Positions 7,401 to 10,822 of a DNA stretch of 10,822 bases are shown here, piece after piece. The notes under the pieces are model-generated. The model was not told where the DNA came from. It worked only from the letters and a program-made list of their open reading frames with translations, and did not search any database. This stretch comes from Chloromonas sp. AAM2 (taxonomy: Eukaryota > Chlorophyta > Chlorophyceae > Chlamydomonadales > Chlamydomonadaceae), in the NCBI GenBank assembly GCA_004335635.1, contig QAXH01006433.1, forward strand, positions 1-10,822, read 5' to 3'. Both the position numbers and the translations under genes were made by a program. Numbering within the stretch: the stretch's first letter is position 1; the number at the start of each line of letters is the position of its first letter.

Positions 7401-9322
7401 TGTAGTGGTGCCACAACATGCTCAGCAGCCTGGAAGGTTGAGCTGTCACGGCGTCTGCATGCATGTCCGGGTTGCTGGCCTGATAAAGAGCAGCATCATT
7501 TTGCCATTCCCCCTCCCCTTTTCAGGCCCAGACCCCTGTCTCCCCCCGTGACTTGGGCACTCTGGCGGGCCTACAGCAGCTGCTGCTCATCCGGGAGACG
7601 CGCAGCCTGCAGGCACTGGCACAGGTGGGGGAGGCGGCAAGAGGGCTTAGATGTAAAGGGACTCGAGGGGCGAGTGGGGGTCAGCTCAGTCACTGAGTAT
7701 GTCAGGTGATTGGAGCAAGCTAAACTGTTCGGCCAGCCCACTAGAGGGGATCACTCAATAGTCAATGACTCGGTGACTCAGGTGGAAAGTCAGCCTCAGC
7801 ACAGTTAGGTCAGGAGGCAGCTAGTAACTCAGCAGTGGTTAAGGCGAGCCTCAGCAGTGGTTAAGAATCAGCAGCAAAACAGCATCCGCTTATTGGCTGC
7901 GTGGCCTGACACAGGGATTGCATGATTTGCCCCTGTTTGGCCAGTGGGCGCTACCATGCATTTGGTTGCATCCGTGTTGATTTCTTTTCTGTCCTGACGA
8001 CTTGAAAACACTGAGGCATAGAACATACTCAGCCGCTCATTCAGTGCTGTTTGCTGTATCTCACCAGGCTGTTCGCGGCATGAGCCAGGGCTCCCTTTTC
8101 GACGAGTGGATGAAGCGCCAGTCCGACCTGGTGCAGGGCACTGCGCAGGCCTTTGCCGAGCGGGAGGTCATGGACGCGTGCGTGCAGGCACTCACAGCAC
8201 CCACACCACTCACTGGTAAGAGTACCTCTTAGGTGACAGGAAGCACACCCCCTCACAGGTAGAGCACAGAGGCGTGGATCATAAGTGTCACTGCAGGAGC
8301 CCATTCATTTCTTCATCACCGCCTGCGTTCTTGCTTGCGCAGGTGCTCCTCCCTCCGCTGGCGTGCGCACGGTGCTCGAGCAGTGCACCCGGCTGTACGC
8401 TGCGCGCTGCATTGAAACCGACATTGCCTGGTTCCTGGGCGAGGGGGTGCTGCCAGTCACGGTGACCGGGAGTGGAAAGAAGGCCGGGAGCAGAGTGTCA
8501 CCATGAGGGGGCATGGGCAGGGAGAGTGTGCCTGACATGTGCTTCATGTGATGTTCTTTTACTGTTGTCCGCATTGTTCTGATTTGCTATCTTACTGTTT
8601 AGGTCGCTCCAGATCACATTGTTCTGCCTGGTCTTGCACTCATCTCACTGCATGTGCGGTAGAAACTGCAAATAACAGCTCAGTCGTTTATCGTACACGT
8701 TTATAAGACTCCAAAGGGTCAGTTGAAAACTTCTCATTTTTGTCTGGATTGCAATCGTTTCCAGGCTGCCAAGGATGTTCCTGCCCTTGTGCGTTCGCTT
8801 GTGGCCGAACTGGGCCCTTCCGCCCCCCACGTGGCGCATGCATTTGGCATCCCCGACCACCTGCTGGCCGCACCCATTGCCGGAGACTGTGAGTGAATGG
8901 ATAGGGTGGGCGTAGGGCTGGGCATGGTAGTGACAGTGTCGTCCGCTGGCGAAGTATTCGTCCCTGGCTTGTTGACCTTCAGTCATCTTCCTAGGCGCAT
9001 GAGGCAGCTGAGTAGTAGTCCCTGCAAGGTTCACGTTTGGCCGCTTATGACCCATTGAGGTGTGAGGTGTGTGTGAGTGGTTTGCGTGACATGTGGATGT
9101 TTGATTGGGTCAGCCATGCTCCCAACTACTGAGGACGGAGCACATGGATACTTCTTTGCGGACCGTGTTTGTCCTGCTAGGGCCCAGTTCAGTCGGTAGC
9201 CCTTCTAATCTGATCCAAGTTGGATTCGCAGAGATTGTTTCGTGGTTCTGTTGTTTTTAAATGCAGGGGAGCGCTACAACCGAGTGGATAACAAGGGGGA
9301 GATGCTGGGTGCCTTCGACTGA
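1257..9322 (+). CDS. ACX: Peroxisomal acyl-CoA oxidase (ACX2/ACX3-like), complete, 18 coding exons
   Basis: The spliced product is 651 residues (1956 coding bases including TGA), close to the usual 660-690 of plant ACX proteins. The family oxidises acyl-CoA to trans-2-enoyl-CoA with FAD and passes electrons to O2, making H2O2, the first step of peroxisomal beta-oxidation. Visible in order: a PTS2-like signal (R7-L8-x5-H14-F15); an N-terminal helical domain to about 148; the flavin-site strand [13 protein letters not shown] (151-163); YWI (192-194); [14 protein letters not shown] then NGVDNG (249-254); the ILDYQLQQR region (about 341-349); CGGQG (416-420); TAEGDN (439-444), with Glu441 the expected catalytic base; and a C-terminal ACOX domain ending in [14 protein letters not shown] (620-633). 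The start at 1257 has A at -3 and G at +4, and an in-frame TAG lies 18 bases upstream. The tail GAFD is not a PTS1. Every exon joins in frame and every junction falls where the family is continuous. Assignment to ACX2 or ACX3 is inferred from remembered family features; the acyl-chain preference is unknown. Confidence 0.93.
1880..1975 (+). other. ACX: ACX coding exon 2 (residues 61-92 plus 2 bases)
   Basis: The acceptor is GGCTCCAG. The exon encodes [19 protein letters not shown] and on to VGDF, a typical ACX N-terminal helix block. The donor is AG|GTGCGG, and the split codon makes Arg93. It follows intron 1 (441 bases). Confidence 0.92.
2366..2463 (+). other. ACX: ACX coding exon 3 (residues 93-125 plus 1 base)
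   Basis: The acceptor is TTGATGCAG. The exon encodes [10 protein letters not shown] and then [17 protein letters not shown], strongly conserved in the family. The donor GTGGGT follows a phase-1 G that completes Gly126. It follows intron 2 (390 bases). Confidence 0.93.
2557..2662. repeat. Perfect 52-bp tandem duplication in intron 3
   Basis: Bases 2557-2608 are repeated exactly at 2609-2660, and the match runs two bases further. Each copy contains a pyrimidine-rich stretch ending in TACTTTCAG|G, a good-looking splice acceptor (AG at 2578-2579 and 2630-2631). The identity of the copies suggests a recent duplication. Confidence 0.95.
2855..3012 (+). other. ACX: ACX coding exon 4 (residues 126-178)
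   Basis: The acceptor is TTTTTGCACAG. The exon starts with [11 protein letters not shown] and contains the flavin-binding strand [13 protein letters not shown], where most relatives have TELGHGSN or TEMGHGTH. The donor is CAG|GTCAGT, phase 0. It follows intron 3 (391 bases). Confidence 0.94.
3060..3107. repeat. GGGTCACT/GTCAC simple repeat in intron 4
   Basis: GGGTCACT is repeated in tandem at 3060-3075, followed by AGGTCACAG at 3080 and CGTCACAGG near 3101. The repeat is short and low-complexity. Confidence 0.75.
3348..3419 (+). other. ACX: ACX coding exon 5 (residues 179-202)
   Basis: The acceptor is TGTTTAG and the donor is CAG|GTAAGC, phase 0. The exon encodes [20 protein letters not shown] and then VHAQ, matching the ACX block that ends in YWIGGAAxHA. 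It follows intron 4 (335 bases). Confidence 0.93.
3716..3739. repeat. 11-bp tandem repeat in intron 5
   Basis: TTCCTGATGGG occurs twice in a row (3716-3726 and 3727-3737), followed by TT. Confidence 0.9.
3845..3918 (+). other. ACX: ACX coding exon 6 (residues 203-226 plus 2 bases)
   Basis: The acceptor is TTGTGTGCAG and the donor is AG|GTGGGT. The exon encodes [20 protein letters not shown] and then LVRI. GTNQGVHxF is an ACX3-like signature. It follows intron 5 (425 bases). Confidence 0.93.
4076..4123. repeat. AGGTCAG repeats in intron 6
   Basis: AGGTCAG occurs at 4076, 4097, 4102 (overlapping the previous copy) and 4117, and the first and last share flanking GCG. This is probably a degenerate simple repeat. 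Confidence 0.75.
4328..4390 (+). other. ACX: ACX coding exon 7 (residues 227-247 plus 2 bases)
   Basis: The acceptor is TGTGCAG and the donor is TG|GTGAGG. The exon encodes [20 protein letters not shown]. The split codon makes Cys248, where relatives often have Leu before NGVDNG. It follows intron 6 (409 bases). Confidence 0.92.
4459..4485. repeat. (TGC)n(TGT)n microsatellite in intron 7
   Basis: A run of about four TGC/CTG units is followed by about five TGT units. This is a trinucleotide microsatellite in non-coding sequence. Confidence 0.85.
4607..4628. repeat. 11-bp tandem repeat in intron 7
   Basis: CTGGACAATTG at 4607-4617 is followed directly by CTGGACAATTT at 4618-4628. Confidence 0.85.
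4865..4943 (+). other. ACX: ACX coding exon 8 (residues 248-274), ends at a GC donor
   Basis: The acceptor is GCGCTGCAG. The exon encodes [20 protein letters not shown] and then LDAISQ. The only frame-keeping boundary is CAG|GCGGGT, a GC-AG intron: the nearby GT at 4947-4948 would break the frame with exon 9. It follows intron 7 (474 bases). Confidence 0.87.
5306..5428 (+). other. ACX: ACX coding exon 9 (residues 275-315)
   Basis: The acceptor is GCTTGCAG and the donor is AAG|GTAGGT, phase 0. The exon encodes [20 protein letters not shown] and on to [15 protein letters not shown], which fits the family run DGxYxSS ... SGR. It follows intron 8 (362 bases). Confidence 0.93.
5836..5936 (+). other. 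ACX: ACX coding exon 10 (residues 316-348 plus 2 bases)
   Basis: The acceptor is ACTGTGCAG and the donor is AG|GTGGGC. The exon encodes [18 protein letters not shown] and on to [10 protein letters not shown]. The family usually reads AIRYSxxRRxF here, so this segment is divergent but aligned. It follows intron 9 (407 bases). Confidence 0.92.
6122..6293 (+). other. ACX: ACX coding exon 11 (residues 349-406)
   Basis: The acceptor is GCTTGCAG and the donor is GAG|GTGGGT, phase 0. The exon encodes [15 protein letters not shown] and on to [11 protein letters not shown]. Its last 30 or so bases and the donor are echoed at 6379-6417 in intron 11. It follows intron 10 (185 bases). Confidence 0.92.
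6338..6422 (+). repeat. Degenerate copies of the exon 11 end and donor in intron 11
   Basis: Bases 6379-6417 resemble the end of exon 11 plus the donor at 6262-6300: both read AAGCC, then CTGTG, CATGGAACAT, and GAG|GTGGGT. A third GGAGGTGGGTT lies at 6345-6355, followed by GAATCGAGG, which resembles the TCGAGG after the real donor. This looks like local duplication across the exon 11/intron 11 boundary. Confidence 0.8.
6750..6865 (+). other. ACX: ACX coding exon 12 (residues 407-444 plus 2 bases), catalytic exon
   Basis: The acceptor is ACATTGCAG and the donor is AG|GTAGTG. The exon carries [11 protein letters not shown] and MTAEGDN. Glu441 aligns with the catalytic glutamate of the TFEGDN/TYEGDN motif. 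It follows intron 11 (456 bases). Confidence 0.94.
7203..7278 (+). other. ACX: ACX coding exon 13 (residues 445-470)
   Basis: The acceptor is TGTTTGCAG and the donor is AGG|GTAGGA, phase 0. The exon encodes [20 protein letters not shown] and then ARAQR, matching the family's VLMQQVSK/A helix after the catalytic motif. It follows intron 12 (337 bases). Confidence 0.92.
7526..7624 (+). other. ACX: ACX coding exon 14 (residues 471-503)
   Basis: The acceptor is preceded by the strongest pyrimidine tract in the gene (about 7503-7523), and the donor is CAG|GTGGGG, phase 0. The exon encodes [20 protein letters not shown] and on to RSLQALAQ, the start of the C-terminal helical domain. It follows intron 13 (247 bases). 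Confidence 0.9.
7677..7865. repeat. GTCA/CTCAG-rich repeat tract in intron 14, with a 22-bp-period duplication
   Basis: Many GTCA, TGACTC and CTCAG words cluster from about 7677. CTCAGCAGTGGTTAAG occurs exactly at 7828-7843 and again at 7850-7865. The tract is non-coding and built from words like those in introns 4 and 6. Confidence 0.8.
8068..8215 (+). other. ACX: ACX coding exon 15 (residues 504-552 plus 1 base)
   Basis: The acceptor is TATCTCACCAG and the donor is G|GTAAGA. The exon encodes [20 protein letters not shown] and on to ALTAPTPLT, including the [12 protein letters not shown] helix typical of the ACOX C-terminal domain. It follows intron 14 (443 bases). Confidence 0.92.
8343..8461 (+). 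other. ACX: ACX coding exon 16 (residues 553-592)
   Basis: The acceptor is CTTGCGCAG. The exon encodes [20 protein letters not shown] and on to [11 protein letters not shown] chose donor ACG|GTGACC at 8462. A second phase-0 donor, CCA|GTCACG at 8456, would drop two residues. It follows intron 15 (127 bases, the shortest). Confidence 0.85.
8765..8888 (+). other. ACX: ACX coding exon 17 (residues 593-633 plus 1 base)
   Basis: The acceptor is CGTTTCCAG and the donor is T|GTGAGT. The exon encodes [17 protein letters not shown] and on to [15 protein letters not shown]. The FxIPDHLxxAPI string is a hallmark of the ACX C-terminus. It follows intron 16 (303 bases). Confidence 0.94.
9267..9322 (+). 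other. ACX: ACX coding exon 18 (residues 634-651 and stop)
   Basis: The acceptor is AAATGCAG. The split codon gives Trp634, then [17 protein letters not shown] and TGA. There is no SKL-like tripeptide at the end. It follows intron 17 (378 bases). Confidence 0.92.
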
Positions 9323-9790
9323 GCAACGGACAACAACAGAATCCCTCGGCCGGATGGTAAGCAATCAGGTTGTCCGCCTCTCCTCATGGGGCAGTGAGCA
9401 GTTCTTACGTTTCTAAGCTTGACTAACTGCGAACACAATCTGATGTTTGCCTTGCAAGTACATCGCCCATCTGCCTGGCTTGAGCATGACTCAGTGTGGC
9501 AGGCTTTGTATGGTTCGTTTTGGGACCGTTCTGTATCAGGTTTGCGTCATATAAAATTCATGCACAAAGTGTTCTCTACGTATGTGCGTCTTTTTCTCGA
9601 GCACTTGACAACTTGTGAGTCACTGTTCTTTGCTTCAGCCTGTATGTTGTACCTCTTGTGCTGCTTGGTGCTACTATGCTGCTCGTGTCCTGCTTCCTTT
9701 TTGGCATGTTGCCATGTACGTCTTGCTTTTGAATTTGTGTGCTTGTTTGCTTCAGCTTGAGCTTGCTCGAGCTTGTAATAGTACAACTTG
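9323..9790 (+). other. ACX 3' UTR
   Basis: This is the non-coding stretch from the stop codon to just past the TGTAA element. From about 9640 it becomes T-rich with many CTTG and TGCT words, including AGCTTG at 9754, 9760 and 9770 just before TGTAA. Open frames on both strands here have low-complexity translations and no family features. Confidence 0.7.
9774..9778 (+). terminator. TGTAA poly(A) signal of ACX
   Basis: This is the only TGTAA I find on the plus strand between the stop codon at 9322 and about 9800. TGTAA is the usual chlorophyte polyadenylation signal, with cleavage normally 10-20 bases downstream. Confidence 0.7.
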
Positions 9791-10083
9791 GTGACGCGCT
9801 CTGTGTGATGAGTATCAGACATGAGCAAGTTGCTGCGGGCCATCTACATCGGCAGCAAGCCCTATCCATCTTGGCCTGGTGCATTCAATTCGAAGCCAAT
9901 TCTGTGCCAACATGGGCATCTTCGTCGTCTACAGCAGTGGTAAGCATAAAGGGGTCTGCCAGGAAAGCGAGCTTGGACTGTCACAAGAGACGTGCAAGTG
10001 AGACTGGCATCAAGGGCATGTGGAATAGCACGCTAGCCGGCGAAAAGTGGGAGAGACAATCAAGCTATGCAACCAAACAACGT

Positions 10084-10088
10084 TTACA
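10084..10088 (-). terminator. TGTAA poly(A) signal of the convergent minus-strand gene
   Basis: TTACA on the plus strand reads TGTAA on the minus strand, about 380 bases past the stop codon at 10467-10469. I find no other minus-strand TGTAA between them. It would give a 3' UTR of similar size to that of ACX. Confidence 0.5.
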
Positions 10089-10466
10089 CTCTGACAGCTG
10101 CCTGGCTTGACACATCCACCGGATAGCAGCATGCATATGCTGTGTCCGTCATGTGCTCACACATGAACCAGAGCGGGAGAAGCCATAAAGCATATCAGCA
10201 AGAGCAGAAATCACTGCAACAAACTAAGCTAAAACATAAAGAGAGAAGATCACGAGTTGAGCTCTAAGCAGATGCAGAAACTCCAAAAAAATGAAATTGG
10301 GCCATGAATGTGCCTCCAGTTAAAGCAGCTTTCCTATTAATCTACTGCTAAGTAACCATCACAGAGGCTGTGGGAAACTGCAAAATCAAATAAGGCAAAA
10401 CCAAAGGCACAATTTGCTAGCAATGTTTCTTGAGACTGAGCAAAGAGCTTATGCAGGATCCGCTCA
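10089..10466 (-). other. Probable 3' UTR of the convergent minus-strand gene
   Basis: This AT-richer non-coding stretch is without convincing open frames. It contains a perfect 7-bp inverted repeat TCATGTG/CACATGA with a 4-base loop (10149-10166), which could form a small hairpin in the transcript. Confidence 0.45.
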
Positions 10467-10535
10467 TTAGTACTTTATCTTGTACTGGGTGCGGTGATTT
10501 CCATCTGTGCCCTTGGCCAGCTCCTGGTACTGGGC
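10467..10535 (-). CDS. Probable last coding exon of an unidentified convergent gene (partial)
   Basis: Read on the minus strand, a candidate acceptor TCCTGTGCAG is followed by an open frame encoding AQYQELAKGTDGNHRTQYKIKY and TAA, 22 residues. The charged, polar composition looks more like real coding sequence than the neighbouring frames, and the CAG|GCC boundary and downstream TGTAA fit the style of the ACX gene. The frame stays open further upstream only to a TAA at about 10592-10594, so an intron is expected. Upstream exons should lie within or beyond 10536-10822. Possible donors at the window edge cannot be told apart. I do not recognise the protein. Confidence 0.5.
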   Translation of the reverse strand, partial: AQYQELAKGTDGNHRTQYKIKY

Positions 10536-10822
10536 CTGCACAGGACACATGCAAGGCATAACAGGAAAGCGTTGATTTTACCCAGGTTAACATGGAGTGC
10601 AGCTGAAACAGGCTGCAAGACACCGCAAGACAGCCTTCCCACACAACACACAGCGTAGTTGACTGTGCTAGGGCTGGCTTTCTTGCAACGTAACATTGTG
10701 CTCTCAGCCTGCCAGCTGCACTTGTTTTATACCCAGAGGATGCCAGGGGATGGTGGTGGGTAATTCTCAAGAGTCTGTGCAACGTGCAGCACTTGAAGTG
10801 CTCGACTTCCTGTCCGAGAGGG
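10536..10822 (-). other. Probable intron and possible exon edge of the convergent gene
   Basis: This stretch would be the last intron of the minus-strand gene. At its upstream end (10770-10822) all three minus-strand frames are open for a while, one reading LGQEVEHFK. No donor can be matched confidently to the phase-0 acceptor at 10536. Confidence 0.3.

Noticed and set aside
9419..9760. 113-residue Cys/Leu-rich plus-strand open frame in the 3' UTR
   Set aside because: The hydrophobic tail comes from T-rich sequence before the poly(A) signal. There are no splice signals linking it to ACX after the TGA, and no family match.

Overview
The window looks like nuclear DNA of a green alga (Chlorophyta). 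The evidence is one intron-dense gene with introns of roughly 130-470 bases, mixed-GC coding sequence, weakly pyrimidine-rich 3' splice sites, and TGTAA as the apparent poly(A) signal, which is typical of chlorophyte algae. The encoded enzyme is of plant and algal type. The genus cannot be told from the sequence. There are no bacterial-style operons, rRNA or tRNA genes, CRISPR arrays or recognisable transposon genes.

Layout. Bases 1-1256 are upstream, non-coding sequence in which I find no convincing gene. Bases 1257-9322 (+ strand) hold one complete gene in 18 coding exons and 17 introns. Spliced, it gives a 651-residue peroxisomal acyl-CoA oxidase that resembles the plant ACX2/ACX3 group. 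Reading frame is preserved across all 17 junctions. Sixteen introns are GT-AG, and intron 8 appears to be GC-AG. The 3' UTR runs from 9323 to about 9790, with TGTAA at 9774-9778. Bases 9790-10083 are a short intergenic gap. A second gene on the minus strand converges on this point: its probable last coding exon is at 10467-10535 and its TGTAA is at 10088-10084. The rest of that gene lies in or beyond 10536-10822, and its product is not recognised.

Function. Acyl-CoA oxidase catalyses the first, FAD-dependent and H2O2-producing step of peroxisomal beta-oxidation (acyl-CoA to trans-2-enoyl-CoA). The N-terminus carries a PTS2-like peroxisomal signal, and the C-terminus lacks a PTS1. The catalytic Glu is present, but two usually conserved flavin/active-site motifs carry unusual residues.

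The introns hold most of the unexplained structure. Intron 3 has a perfect 52-bp tandem duplication carrying two acceptor-like sites. Intron 11 has a degenerate copy of the end of exon 11 with its donor, and a third donor-like copy lies between them. Introns 4, 6 and 14 have GTCA/GGTCA-rich simple repeats. I found no sign of a wholly new biological system; the value of the window lies in the gene model and these splice-site oddities.
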